Shown piece by piece: positions 43,437-51,981 of a DNA stretch of 63,959 bases. The DNA lies in assembly GCA_011391215.1 (NCBI GenBank), contig JAABQX010000027.1:1-63959 (forward strand), given 5' to 3'. Every line of letters starts with the position of its first letter. Positions within the stretch are counted from its first letter, which is position 1. The DNA comes from Rhodocyclaceae bacterium (GTDB lineage: Bacteria; Pseudomonadota; Gammaproteobacteria; Burkholderiales; Rhodocyclaceae). The notes beneath the pieces were generated by a model. It was not told the DNA's origin. It worked only from the letters and a program-made list of their open reading frames with translations, and did not search any database. Made by a program: the position numbers and the translations under genes.

Positions 43437-43898
43437 TCAGCTCACCGGCAGGCACGATGCGGCCAGCCTGCCGCTCAACTCTACCCCCAATGGTCCAGCC
43501 TGCGCCGCCAGGCTGCGATCGCACATCGGGTAAAGAATATTTTCTTCTTTCATGTTGTGCTGCTGCATGAAGATCAACAAAGTTTCGGCCGCACCGGCAA
43601 AGTTATCGCCTTGGCGCCCGCTCAAGGCAACTTGCATCTGATCCATCAGATCGCGCATTTGCGCATGTTCGAAACGCATCATCTGCGTCGGACCACCGAC
43701 CATGCCCGTGGAGGCCTCGAAGGCCGGGAAAAGCACTTCCTCCTCAGTACGGAAATGGGTTTCCAGTTCCTTTTGGAAATCCACAACCAAGGGTCCAGCC
43801 CGTTCCCAATCCCTTGCCGCAACAGCAGCTTCGGCATCAGCGAACAGATCGTCGCAGTGTTTGTGGTGACGGTGCAGCGGTTCGGTCAAGCTTGGCAT
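43437..43898 (-). CDS. Hemerythrin-like protein
   Basis: 153 residues of the HHE cation-binding type. Probable diiron ligands: HRHHKHCDDLF at the start, LETHFRTEEEVLFPAF (H-xxx-E), FEHAQMRDLM and MQQHNMKEENILYPM. This resembles YtfE/DNR-linked hemerythrins that sense or bind O2 or NO. ATG 43898 gives MPSLTEPLHRHH. A perfect FNR-type box is centred 70 bp upstream of the start codon. First gene of the hemerythrin-DUF2249-membrane protein operon. Confidence 0.82.
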   Translation of the reverse strand: MPSLTEPLHRHHKHCDDLFADAEAAVAARDWERAGPLVVDFQKELETHFRTEEEVLFPAFEASTGMVGGPTQMMRFEHAQMRDLMDQMQVALSGRQGDNFAGAAETLLIFMQQHNMKEENILYPMCDRSLAAQAGPLGVELSGRLAASCLPVS

Positions 43899-43961
43899 GA
43901 GGAGCAGTCTGTTGCCTTCAAGGAGATGCGCCCATTCTCTGCGCCGCTTCTTGCACAAACC

Positions 43962-43975
43962 TTGATTAGCATCAA
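43962..43975. promoter_or_regulatory. FNR/ANR-type box upstream of hemerythrin operon
   Basis: TTGATTAGCATCAA, perfect at all ten fixed positions, in the 141-bp gap between the diiron protein gene and the hemerythrin gene. Confidence 0.78.
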
Positions 43976-44039
43976 CCCCGGCCCAACCTCGGCAAGCCTT
44001 GCCGACATCGATACTTCCAGGGTGGCTATCCAGCGCGGC

Positions 44040-44780
44040 TCACCCCTTGACCAAACCCACCTCGAGTTGCGCGAACCAGTCGATGAAGCGTCGTACCTGC
44101 TCGCCACGATAGATAGACCCATGCTGCGGGCACATCATCTGGATATCGAGCTGACTGACGCGGTTGCACCAGTCACGCTTCGCCCGTTCCGAGCCCATCC
44201 AGCGACGATGGAAACCCTCGGCATGGCGGATATGCCGGTCAAAATCCTCGACAAACAGCGATTCGTCGCCCGGCGGCAGCAAGGCAGCGCCGACATCACC
44301 GGAAAAGAGGATTTTCGCTTTCGGATCATAGACGTGAAAGTTTCCGGAAGAATGCAGATAATGCGCCGGAATGGTCTGCAGCCGCTGGCCGCCGACCATG
44401 AGATCTGCCCCGCCATCCGGAATGGGGATAAACGTATCCTGGTTGCCGCCGAAGTGCGGCACAAAGCTCGTCCACAGCCAACTGATATGGCACTTGATCT
44501 GCGGGTTGAACTCGAGCCAGAGTGACAGGGAGGAGATGACATCCGGATCCTGGTGACTGGCAAACAGCTTGTTGATTTTGCGCGGGTCAAATTCGGCAGA
44601 GAGCGCCGAAAACACGGCGGGAAATATTTCATTGCCACCCGGGTCGAGCAGAATGGCATCGTCACCGTCGATCACCATGTATTCGTTAGTGTCGATCAGA
44701 TACTCAGGACGGTTGGGATCACGGACGAGGGCAATCCACTTGTGGCCGCTTTCCTCGTAGATGACACGGGCAGTTTTCAT
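44040..44780 (-). CDS. Oxygen-binding diiron protein (metallo-beta-lactamase fold, ODP-like)
   Basis: 246 residues, only the beta-lactamase half of a flavodiiron protein: no flavodoxin domain is present. The usual HxExDH ligand stretch reads ASHQDPDV (His76, Asp78, Asp80), followed by PAHYLHSSGNF, ILFSGDVGAAL and MMCPQHGS, which supply further iron ligands. Stand-alone proteins of this type (ODP) bind O2 without reducing it and in spirochaetes signal to chemotaxis receptors. The next gene upstream encodes a chemoreceptor-like protein 4 bp away, which strongly supports a sensory role rather than an O2/NO reductase. Confidence 0.8.
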   Translation of the reverse strand: MKTARVIYEESGHKWIALVRDPNRPEYLIDTNEYMVIDGDDAILLDPGGNEIFPAVFSALSAEFDPRKINKLFASHQDPDVISSLSLWLEFNPQIKCHISWLWTSFVPHFGGNQDTFIPIPDGGADLMVGGQRLQTIPAHYLHSSGNFHVYDPKAKILFSGDVGAALLPPGDESLFVEDFDRHIRHAEGFHRRWMGSERAKRDWCNRVSQLDIQMMCPQHGSIYRGEQVRRFIDWFAQLEVGLVKG

Positions 44781-44784
44781 GAGT

Positions 44785-45390
44785 TCAGTCCTGTTGCTTG
44801 GTGAGACTTTCGAGGGAACGCTGAATTTCGCCGATGGTACGCTCGAAATCGCTGGAAACCTGCATCAGCGAGGTGGAAAACGGGCCACCGTAGGCCGCTT
44901 CGATCTTCGCCGAACGGGCCAGCACGCTACCAAGCTCGACCAGTTGCGCCGTGTCGGCGATCATCTGGGAGAGCCGACGGTTCAGGGCGGCAATCTGTTC
45001 GCGGTGGCGCGCATACGCCTGACCGTGCCGGCTGCGCATGAACTCGTCAATAATGCTGCGGCCGAGGCCACTCGACTCCTTGCGGGCACGTTCGAGCACG
45101 CGGTTCAGGCGCGCCTGCTTGACCAGGGCCGTGACCGTTGCCACGCTGCCGTAAGTCATCTCGCGCAAGGCAGTCATCTGCTTTTGCAGATCCATGGCGA
45201 AACGGCGCAACTCGTTTGACAAGACACCGAAGCCCAGCGCTGTCTGGCCGGCACGCTTGGCAAGGAAAATCGCGTTCATCGCCATCAGGTTGATCTTGAA
45301 GGCCGTCGCCACCACGCTCTTGATTTCCTCGTTGATGCGCACGATGCGCCGCAGTTCGCGCCCGGTATCCTGTGTCACTACTGCAGCCAT
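44785..45390 (-). CDS. Soluble chemoreceptor-like signalling protein
   Basis: 201 residues, no membrane segment. Residues 33-66 (INLMAMNAIFLAKRAGQTA, then LGFGVLSNELRRFAMD) copy the hairpin tip of methyl-accepting chemotaxis proteins, where INLLALNA-IEAARAGE is usual; the Glu/Ala pattern is altered (IFLAKRAGQ). The rest is long helix (coiled coil). It could bind CheW/CheA or act as a decoy. The paired ODP-like gene begins 4 bp downstream, suggesting that O2 binding is relayed to this protein. Confidence 0.7.
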   Translation of the reverse strand: MAAVVTQDTGRELRRIVRINEEIKSVVATAFKINLMAMNAIFLAKRAGQTALGFGVLSNELRRFAMDLQKQMTALREMTYGSVATVTALVKQARLNRVLERARKESSGLGRSIIDEFMRSRHGQAYARHREQIAALNRRLSQMIADTAQLVELGSVLARSAKIEAAYGGPFSTSLMQVSSDFERTIGEIQRSLESLTKQQD

Positions 45391-45428
45391 CTCATCTCCT
45401 TGCTGCTTTGTCCTCGCTCAACCGGCAT

Positions 45429-46691
45429 TCAGGGCACCGTTTCCGCCATATCGGGCAACGCAATGGTGTTGTCCTTGCTCAAACGATAATCATCGAAGAT
45501 ATGCGCTGCCGTCAATAAGGCGTAACTGCCGTCAGCGCTGCGGCGCGTGGTGTCTTTCAGGCGATAGGTGTAATGGCCGCAGGTCCACAATTCGAAGTTG
45601 CGCATCTGCGTGCACAGGCAGGTCTTGTCCCAGACTTTGACTTTCTTGGCACCGGGATGCGCCGCCACCTCACGATTGTAGGCCTGGATGTATTGGCAGT
45701 TGCCGCTGGCATCGAGGATATAGCCATAGGCCTCGCAGTTGGGTCGGATGCCATCGCCGATCGCCGGGCTATTTTTCAGCATGCGCATGGGGTAACCGGT
45801 GGGCGAAATACCATTCACTTCGATATCTGCTTCGCTAGCCTTGTAATAATATTGCTTGACATCATCGGGAAGGCCGCATTCTTTTGAAACAGTGAAACGG
45901 GTCGCGACCTGGACGGCAGCAGCGCCTTGATCGAGGAAGTCGACGGCATCGCTACCGGTAAAGATGCCACCGGCGGGAATCAACGGGATATCAAGTTGTT
46001 CGGCCACCAGCCAGGCACGGATTTCGGCAACGATGGTGTGCAAGTCATATTGCGCCCAATCCATGCCGAAGCCGAGGTGTCCGCCGGCCAGCGGGCCTTC
46101 GATCACCACGTAGTCCGGCAGGCGCTGGGTGCGCGAGCTCTTTTTCAGGAAGAGTTGCAGGGCACGCAGCGATGAAACAATGATGCCCAGCTTGGCATCG
46201 CGAAAACGCGGGTGATCCTCGATCAACGCAAATGAGCCCAAGTGCAGCCCGGCGGCCAGCGTGATGCCATCGATGCCGGCATCGAGCGCCGAACGCATCC
46301 GCACGCGCAACGTTTCCTTGGGCGCATTCATCGTCAGTTTTTCCATGCAGTTGACGAAGATCAGCCCGCTGCCGCGCTTCGCCTCCATGGTACGTCCGAC
46401 ATGCATTTGCGTCGCTTCGGCCAGGCGTGCCAAATCGAATTGCACGTCCTTTTTGTCGTCACTGGCGACGTTGTATTTGTACTGCTTGAGCTTTTCTTTG
46501 ACGAAATGTGTCTTGAAGCGTCGGTCAGCGACAGTCGGCACCATCGCGTCGGAGATATGACCGACCCCACCCAGACGCGCCGCCTCGAGTGCCAGTTCGG
46601 CCGTCGAGATATCCACTCCCATGCCGCCGATAACGATGGGCACCAGCTCATGCTGCCCCAAGCGCAGGCGGAAATCGTCAACACATTTCAT
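45429..46691 (-). CDS. NPD-family flavin oxidoreductase (nitronate monooxygenase-like)
   Basis: 420 residues. The TIM-barrel features of NPD/2-nitropropane dioxygenase-like enzymes are visible: VPIVIGGMGVDIST at the start, VVIEGPLAGGHLGFG, and the FMN-phosphate site IPAGGIFTGSDAVDFLDQGAAAVQVATRF. A C-terminal extension with CQYIQAYNREV, CLCTQMRNFELWTCGHY is longer than in plain nitronate monooxygenases and holds extra cysteines. Substrate unknown. It precedes the chemoreceptor-like/diiron pair by 38 bp on the same strand and may be cotranscribed. Confidence 0.75.
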   Translation of the reverse strand: MKCVDDFRLRLGQHELVPIVIGGMGVDISTAELALEAARLGGVGHISDAMVPTVADRRFKTHFVKEKLKQYKYNVASDDKKDVQFDLARLAEATQMHVGRTMEAKRGSGLIFVNCMEKLTMNAPKETLRVRMRSALDAGIDGITLAAGLHLGSFALIEDHPRFRDAKLGIIVSSLRALQLFLKKSSRTQRLPDYVVIEGPLAGGHLGFGMDWAQYDLHTIVAEIRAWLVAEQLDIPLIPAGGIFTGSDAVDFLDQGAAAVQVATRFTVSKECGLPDDVKQYYYKASEADIEVNGISPTGYPMRMLKNSPAIGDGIRPNCEAYGYILDASGNCQYIQAYNREVAAHPGAKKVKVWDKTCLCTQMRNFELWTCGHYTYRLKDTTRRSADGSYALLTAAHIFDDYRLSKDNTIALPDMAETVP

Positions 46692-46777
46692 TGTCGTTTT
46701 CCACGACCCCACCCGACGGCTCGTCCGCCAGGCTGCGGCCTAAGTTATAGGCTGCAATGATAGCCGATGCTGACTTT

Positions 46778-46801
46778 GCCGTCCCGCCAGCGCCGATTTT
46801 T
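46778..46801 (+). repeat. Dispersed 24-bp repeat, copy 13
   Basis: Consensus with GATTTTT in place of GACTTTT. Its last base is the first base of the reversed phaC stop codon (46801-46803), the same arrangement as at lpdA. Confidence 0.9.
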
Positions 46802-48534
46802 TAACTCTCCAGCACATAGATGCCCGGAGCATCCGACTTGGCCGGATAGGTTTTATTAGCGGTTACCTGAGGCTTGCCGAGGGCGCCCGATTGGGGCTTG
46901 AGCCAGCGCATCCAGTCTTCCCACCAGCTTCCCGCGTGATGTTCTGCTCGCTCCTGCCATTCTTCAGGGGTGTCATGGCGCTCGGCGCTGCCCACCCAGT
47001 AATCGCGCTTGGGCGGACTGACGACCGGATTGACGATGCCCAGAATGTGACCAGAACTGGACAGCACATTGCGCTTCAGACCGGATACCAGGTTGTTGAT
47101 CCGGAATGTCTGTTTCCAGGGCGCAATGTGATCATCTGCGGCAGACACCGAGTACACCGGCTGCGTAATGCGGCTCAGGTCGATCGACTGGCCAGACACC
47201 TCGAGAGCATCCTTCTTGATCAGCTTGTTGTCGAGATAGAGATTACGCAGATACCAGGTGTGCATCTTGGCTGGCATGCGCGTGGTATCCATGTTCCAGA
47301 ACAACACGTCGAAAGGCGGTGGCGCCTCGCCGTAAAGATAACCATGCACGACGTAATGCCAGATCAGCGTATTCGAGCGCAACAGACGGAAGGCAGCAGC
47401 CATCTCCTTGCCATCGAGGAAACCCTTTTCCTCCATCTTGCGGGACAGGAAAGTAAAGCTGCCTTCGTCGAGAAAGACCTCGATATCGCCCGGCTTGTGG
47501 TAATCCACCAGGGTAGTTAAGAAGGTCGCACTCTCCACCGGCACATCCTTGGCGGCATATTTCCGGTTCGCCCAGGCCATGTAGGCAGCCAGTGCCGCGC
47601 CGCCGATGCAATAGCCCGCTGCATGGATCTTGTCGCTCTTCGAAATGTTGCGTACCGCCTCGACAGCGGCATCGATGCCTTCGGTCAAGTAATCGTCGAA
47701 ACCCACGTCGGCCATCGACGCATCTGGATTCTTCCAGCTGGTAATGTAGACATCGAAACCCTGCTCGAGCAGATATTTGATGATGCTCTTCTTGGGTGTC
47801 AGGTCGAGGATGTAGAACTTGTTGATCCACGGGGTGACGATGAGAATGGGCGTGCGGTAGGTCTCGGCAGCCGTCGGGGTGTAGTGGATTACCTCCAGCA
47901 AGCGGTTTTGCAGTACCACCTTGCCCGGTGTGGTGGCGAGGTTCACGCCGACCTTGAAATCACCCGGCCGCGTCATACGGATATTGCCGGCCTGCAGGTC
48001 ATCAATGAAGTTTCGCATGCCACGGATCAGGCTTTCACCGTTGGATTCCATAGCCTTCTTCATCGCCACCGGGTTGGTCATCAGGAAATTGGTGGGTGCC
48101 ATCGCGTTAAGCCACTCGCGCCACCAGAATGCCGCGCGACGGCGATCGCGGTTCGACATCCCGGGCGACTTGAAGAGCATGTCCTGAATATGGTGCGTGC
48201 TCATCAGGTACCACTCTTTGGCGACATCCCAGGAGGCCGACTCCTTCCACACCGGATCGGCGAAGCGGGGGTCATCCGGATTGGCAGATTCGACATCGGG
48301 ACTCTGCAAACCGAGCATGCGCTGCCACGAATGCCACTGCAAAGCCATCATGCGCGTCGAAAAATCGGAAGCGGCTTCGGCCAACTCCTGCGGATGCGTT
48401 GCCCATGCCAACTGGGCATGCAAAAGCGGCACAGTCATGCCCAACGGATCCAGATGGGTTTCCACCGCCTCGTGCATGGCGCGAATGGCGTGATGAGGCG
48501 CTGCAGCGGCAGCGGAAAATTTACTTGATGTCAT
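46801..48534 (-). CDS. phaC: Poly(3-hydroxyalkanoate) synthase, class I
   Basis: 577 residues. The lipase-box-like active site is GYCIGGAALAAYM (catalytic Cys), with the general-base region SAADDHIAPWKQT and SSGHILGIVNP downstream. The N-terminal domain (FLMTNPVAMKKAMESNGESL) is typical for class I enzymes that polymerise short-chain 3-hydroxyacyl-CoA. ATG 48534 has AAGGAGGG upstream. No phaA or phaB is adjacent. It diverges from a universal stress protein gene with an FNR-type box between them. Confidence 0.95.
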   Translation of the reverse strand: MTSSKFSAAAAAPHHAIRAMHEAVETHLDPLGMTVPLLHAQLAWATHPQELAEAASDFSTRMMALQWHSWQRMLGLQSPDVESANPDDPRFADPVWKESASWDVAKEWYLMSTHHIQDMLFKSPGMSNRDRRRAAFWWREWLNAMAPTNFLMTNPVAMKKAMESNGESLIRGMRNFIDDLQAGNIRMTRPGDFKVGVNLATTPGKVVLQNRLLEVIHYTPTAAETYRTPILIVTPWINKFYILDLTPKKSIIKYLLEQGFDVYITSWKNPDASMADVGFDDYLTEGIDAAVEAVRNISKSDKIHAAGYCIGGAALAAYMAWANRKYAAKDVPVESATFLTTLVDYHKPGDIEVFLDEGSFTFLSRKMEEKGFLDGKEMAAAFRLLRSNTLIWHYVVHGYLYGEAPPPFDVLFWNMDTTRMPAKMHTWYLRNLYLDNKLIKKDALEVSGQSIDLSRITQPVYSVSAADDHIAPWKQTFRINNLVSGLKRNVLSSSGHILGIVNPVVSPPKRDYWVGSAERHDTPEEWQERAEHHAGSWWEDWMRWLKPQSGALGKPQVTANKTYPAKSDAPGIYVLES

Positions 48535-48666
48535 GTTCCACCCTCCTTAACGCAACCTTCCGATCACGCCAACTCTACCATCACGCCCGCCCTGCGGGGA
48601 CGCCACGACGCGGCAATCCTCTCTTCAGAATGCGCTATGATTGTGACAAGGATGGATGGGAGCGTG

Positions 48667-48680
48667 TTGATCTGCATCAA
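48667..48680. promoter_or_regulatory. FNR/ANR-type box between phaC and the universal stress protein gene
   Basis: TTGATCTGCATCAA, perfect at all fixed positions. The centre is 43 bp upstream of the stress-protein start and about 139 bp upstream of phaC. Confidence 0.78.
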
Positions 48681-48716
48681 GCACCACTGTCCGCGCCTCT
48701 TTTGGGAGTGAAAAAT

Positions 48717-49160
48717 ATGTTCAAGCACATCCTCGTTCCGACCGATGGTTCGCAACTTTCGGTCGAAACCGTCAAAAGGGCTGTCAGTTTTGCCCGTGAA
48801 AGCGCGGCCCGCATTACTTTCTTTTACGCCAAACCGGAATATCCGGTTGCCTTCTACGGCGAGGGTGCGCTCATCGATCCTACGACACCGGAAAAGTTTG
48901 CCGAGATGGCCGACATGCAGGCAAAGGAGATTCTTGACGCCTGCGCCCAGGAAGCTGCTGCAGCGAGCGTAATCTGCTTAACTCTCGCGGTGACCAGCGA
49001 CATTCCCTATGAAGCGATTATCGATGCCGCGAGTACGGCCGGTTGCGATTTGATCTTCATGGCCTCGCATGGACGGCGAGGGTTTAGTGGGCTGCTGCTC
49101 GGCTCCGAAACACAAAAGGTGCTGACCCACTCGAAAATTCCCGTGTTGATTTATCGCTGA
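48717..49160 (+). CDS. Universal stress protein, UspA family
   Basis: 147 residues with the UspA fold: MFKHILVPTDGSQLS at the start and the ATP-binding-type end MASHGRRGFSGLLLGSETQKVL (G-2x-G-9x-G-S). ATG follows GGGAG. Usp proteins help survival in energy-limited or anaerobic states; the FNR-type box 43 bp upstream fits anaerobic induction as for Pseudomonas usp genes. Followed after 8 bp by a hemerythrin-domain gene. Confidence 0.9.
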   Translation: MFKHILVPTDGSQLSVETVKRAVSFARESAARITFFYAKPEYPVAFYGEGALIDPTTPEKFAEMADMQAKEILDACAQEAAAASVICLTLAVTSDIPYEAIIDAASTAGCDLIFMASHGRRGFSGLLLGSETQKVLTHSKIPVLIYR

Positions 49161-49168
49161 GAAAATCC

Positions 49169-49759
49169 ATGCTGAACCACGCCTTGGCAATCATTCATGA
49201 CGAGCACCGCTCGCTGGGTGCCGTTTTGCATGGCTTGCGCTTCTTGGTCAGGGAAATGCAGGGAAAGAACGCTGCTCCCGACTTCAAACTGCTCTGGTCG
49301 ATGATTTACTACATGGATGCCTTTTCAGAGCGTTTGCATAATCCACGTGAGGACACTTACCTGTTCGCCCGACTGAAGGCGCGGACGCACGAGGCCGACG
49401 AGATTATCCACACACTGGAGCGTCAGCACGCCGAGGGGGCTAGCCACTTGAAGCAACTGGAGCAGGCACTGGGTCAGTTTGAAGCTGGCATGCCAGGTGG
49501 GCTGGAAGCCTTTGCCAAGGCTGCCGAGGAGCACATAGAGGAAGCCTGGCAACACATGAGCCTTGAGGAGAAGGTTGCCATTCCCCTCGCCAAGAAACAT
49601 TTGACGCCGGAAGACTGGATCAGCATCGCTGAGGCCTTCGGAGAAAATGGCGATCCACGCTTCGGAGCCAAACCCGACCACGAATTCCGGGATCTTTTCT
49701 CCCGCATCGTCAACCTGGCCCCGCCGCCCATTGGGGTAGGGCCGGCGCATTGCGCCTAA
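49169..49759 (+). CDS. Hemerythrin-domain protein
   Basis: 196 residues with the HHE signature: ALAIIHDEHRSLGAVLHGL, FSERLHNPREDTYLF, RQHAEGASHLKQLEQ and EEHIEEAWQHMSLEEKVAIP. These supply histidines and glutamates for a diiron site. It is distinct from the shorter hemerythrin at 43.4 kb. It follows the Usp gene by 8 bp, so both are likely under the FNR-type box at 48667. Confidence 0.82.
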   Translation: MLNHALAIIHDEHRSLGAVLHGLRFLVREMQGKNAAPDFKLLWSMIYYMDAFSERLHNPREDTYLFARLKARTHEADEIIHTLERQHAEGASHLKQLEQALGQFEAGMPGGLEAFAKAAEEHIEEAWQHMSLEEKVAIPLAKKHLTPEDWISIAEAFGENGDPRFGAKPDHEFRDLFSRIVNLAPPPIGVGPAHCA

Positions 49760-49825
49760 TCAAATTTTCGAACGATATCTGCTTGGGTGGCAAATCGACG
49801 CCAGCCGCAATAACAGGGGGCACCA

Positions 49826-50488
49826 ATGCACATAGAAACACCTCATGCGATTGATGTCGTTGCATCGGGTATCCACGATACAAAGAATCGCATGTTCGAT
49901 GCCATGGCAAGGATCGACTTGGCCATACAGACCATCCACGCCGGCAACGCGTCCGAATCCTTGCCGATTCTTGCGAAAATCGAGGAAGCCCTCTCTGATT
50001 GCGCCGAAAGACTTTCTCAATCCCTCTCAGCATACCGCTTGATTCGCCATGAAAATCCGATTTCAGCAGTCCCGGCCCACATTCCAGAGTTGATCGACGA
50101 CATCATGGTTCGCGTACTGGGCGGCTACGATGGCGGCATCGCAATCGATATCGGGCGCCACTGCGAAGAATTCTGGATACTGGACCGGGAGCTGATTGCA
50201 GATAGCCTGGTCAATGCGATTCGCAATGCCTTGCGTTTTGCCAAGAGCAAAATTCGAGTCAGTTTTTTCTGTGAAAACCAAATGCTTAGTTTTACTGTTG
50301 AAGATGACGGCCCGGGATTCCCGGAGGTCATGCCCTCCCACGACGACGGGAAAAACTCCGGCGTCGGCTTGTTCATTGCAATGCGCATTGCCCATCTGCA
50401 CGTTAGCCACGGCGCTAGCGGAAACCTCATGCTAGGTAAGAGCGCGGAACTTGGCGGTGCAAAATTTCACCTGACGCTGCCACGGTAA
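49826..50488 (+). CDS. Short histidine-kinase-like ATPase
   Basis: 220 residues, soluble. The N-terminal helices hold a possible phospho-accepting histidine in ASGIHDTKNRMFDAM (His17). The HATPase domain shows an N-box ADSLVNAIRNALRFA, a G1 box VEDDGPGFPE and a G2 box NSGVGLFIAMRIA. There is no sensor domain, so input must come from a partner. The gene is 6 bp from a response regulator gene and probably forms a two-component pair with it. Confidence 0.8.
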   Translation: MHIETPHAIDVVASGIHDTKNRMFDAMARIDLAIQTIHAGNASESLPILAKIEEALSDCAERLSQSLSAYRLIRHENPISAVPAHIPELIDDIMVRVLGGYDGGIAIDIGRHCEEFWILDRELIADSLVNAIRNALRFAKSKIRVSFFCENQMLSFTVEDDGPGFPEVMPSHDDGKNSGVGLFIAMRIAHLHVSHGASGNLMLGKSAELGGAKFHLTLPR

Positions 50489-50494
50489 GCCAGC

Positions 50495-51886
50495 ATGTTG
50501 CAGTCCGACAACCTCGCCACTTTATTTGAGGACAAAGCCAGGAGTGGGGGTGGTAATCCCTACAAATCATTGCGCTATATGGTCATTGAAGACCAGGAGG
50601 CGTCGCGCCAAACGCTGAAGATCTGCATCCAGTCGATGGGCGGCTTCACCGTGGATCAGGCCCAGGCCTACATGGAGGCAATTACGCGCATCCGCAACAA
50701 CATGCCGGATGTCATCATCTGCGATTACATGCTGGGCCCTGGGCGAACCGGGCAGCAACTGCTGGAGGAGCTCAGAAGAACTGGACGCTTGCCCGACATG
50801 GTTTCTTTTATCATGGTCACTGCGGAGCGCGCTTACGAACAGGTTGTTTCGGCTGTGGAACTGGTGCCTGACGATTACATCATCAAGCCGTTCTCACCTG
50901 AGACATTGCGCGTCCGCATGGAGCGGGTGATTTTGAAAAAGATATTTTTCAGGACATTTTACGAACTCAAAGCAAAAGGCTCTCTTGACGAAGCCGTCAC
51001 AGAATTGGGCCGGCTAGAAGCTAAGCCTCAAGCGAATGTCTATCGCTTCGAAATCATGCGGGTCCGCGCCGAGACATTGACCGTGTCGGGGCGGGCGGAA
51101 GAGGCGCTGCATGCTTATGAATGTATCGTGGCGATTCATCCGTTTCCCTGGGCCAAGGCGGGTATGGCCCGCGCCTATCGCGCGTTGGGGCGATTCGACG
51201 AGGCCTCATCTGCTATCGATGAGGCTATCGCCAAATCAAATGATTACTTCGATGCCTACGATATCAAGGCAGGGATCTGCGTCGACCAGGGTAATTTCAC
51301 AGAGGCGCAACGCATCCTCACCGAAGCAGCGGCAAGAACGCCGCGCAACTGGCAACGCAAGCGCATGCTGTCACGGGCAGCCCAACTCAATGGCGACCAC
51401 GACACCGCCAGGCGCCTGATGGAAGAAGTCATGGCGAACGATATGGTCGGCAACGTTGTTATCCGGGACAAGATCGAACTCGCCCGCAACGCTCTGCAAC
51501 TTGGTGATCAGCTAGGTGCGCGCGCCGCACTAGCGGGAGTATCGACTGCCGACGCAGGGGAAGTGAACTCGCCTGAGTACTTTGCATTCTCATGCATTTC
51601 GTCGATGCTGATGGATGAAGACGCCGGCGAAAAGCAATTCAACAGGGTGCGCTCGGATCTTCTGCGCATCGAGCTGCCAATCGAGGTCACCATTGATGCC
51701 ATCCGGGCGGCTCTGCTATTTTCCGATCGGGAACTGGCTGACAAGCTGACTGAAAAATGTCTTGCGGGTCATAACAGCAAGCAGGCTTTTGGTTCAATCC
51801 GTGAAATCTATATGGCTCACGAACTCGATGACCGCTTCAAGAAAATTCAGCTCGGCGTGGCTACCCGCCGGCTTAAAAATAAATAG
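50495..51886 (+). CDS. Response regulator with TPR output domain
   Basis: 463 residues. An N-terminal receiver domain (YMVIEDQEASRQTLK acidic pocket, VIICDYMLGPGRTG with the phospho-accepting Asp, and YIIKPFSPETLRVRM with the conserved Lys) is followed by TPR-like repeats (AKAGMARAYRALGRFDEAS, AYDIKAGICVDQGNFTEAQ). No DNA-binding domain, so it acts through protein contacts. REC-TPR proteins are found in several Rhodocyclales; targets unknown. Convergent with the cbb3 accessory genes. Confidence 0.82.
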   Translation: MLQSDNLATLFEDKARSGGGNPYKSLRYMVIEDQEASRQTLKICIQSMGGFTVDQAQAYMEAITRIRNNMPDVIICDYMLGPGRTGQQLLEELRRTGRLPDMVSFIMVTAERAYEQVVSAVELVPDDYIIKPFSPETLRVRMERVILKKIFFRTFYELKAKGSLDEAVTELGRLEAKPQANVYRFEIMRVRAETLTVSGRAEEALHAYECIVAIHPFPWAKAGMARAYRALGRFDEASSAIDEAIAKSNDYFDAYDIKAGICVDQGNFTEAQRILTEAAARTPRNWQRKRMLSRAAQLNGDHDTARRLMEEVMANDMVGNVVIRDKIELARNALQLGDQLGARAALAGVSTADAGEVNSPEYFAFSCISSMLMDEDAGEKQFNRVRSDLLRIELPIEVTIDAIRAALLFSDRELADKLTEKCLAGHNSKQAFGSIREIYMAHELDDRFKKIQLGVATRRLKNK

Positions 51887-51981
51887 GCCAACTCATTCCG
51901 CGAGTTATTTCTGCGCGACCAACGGACAGAAGCGGCGCATTCTGGTAACTGCAAACCGCTCCGCCCTCTTTTCAGGAAGGA

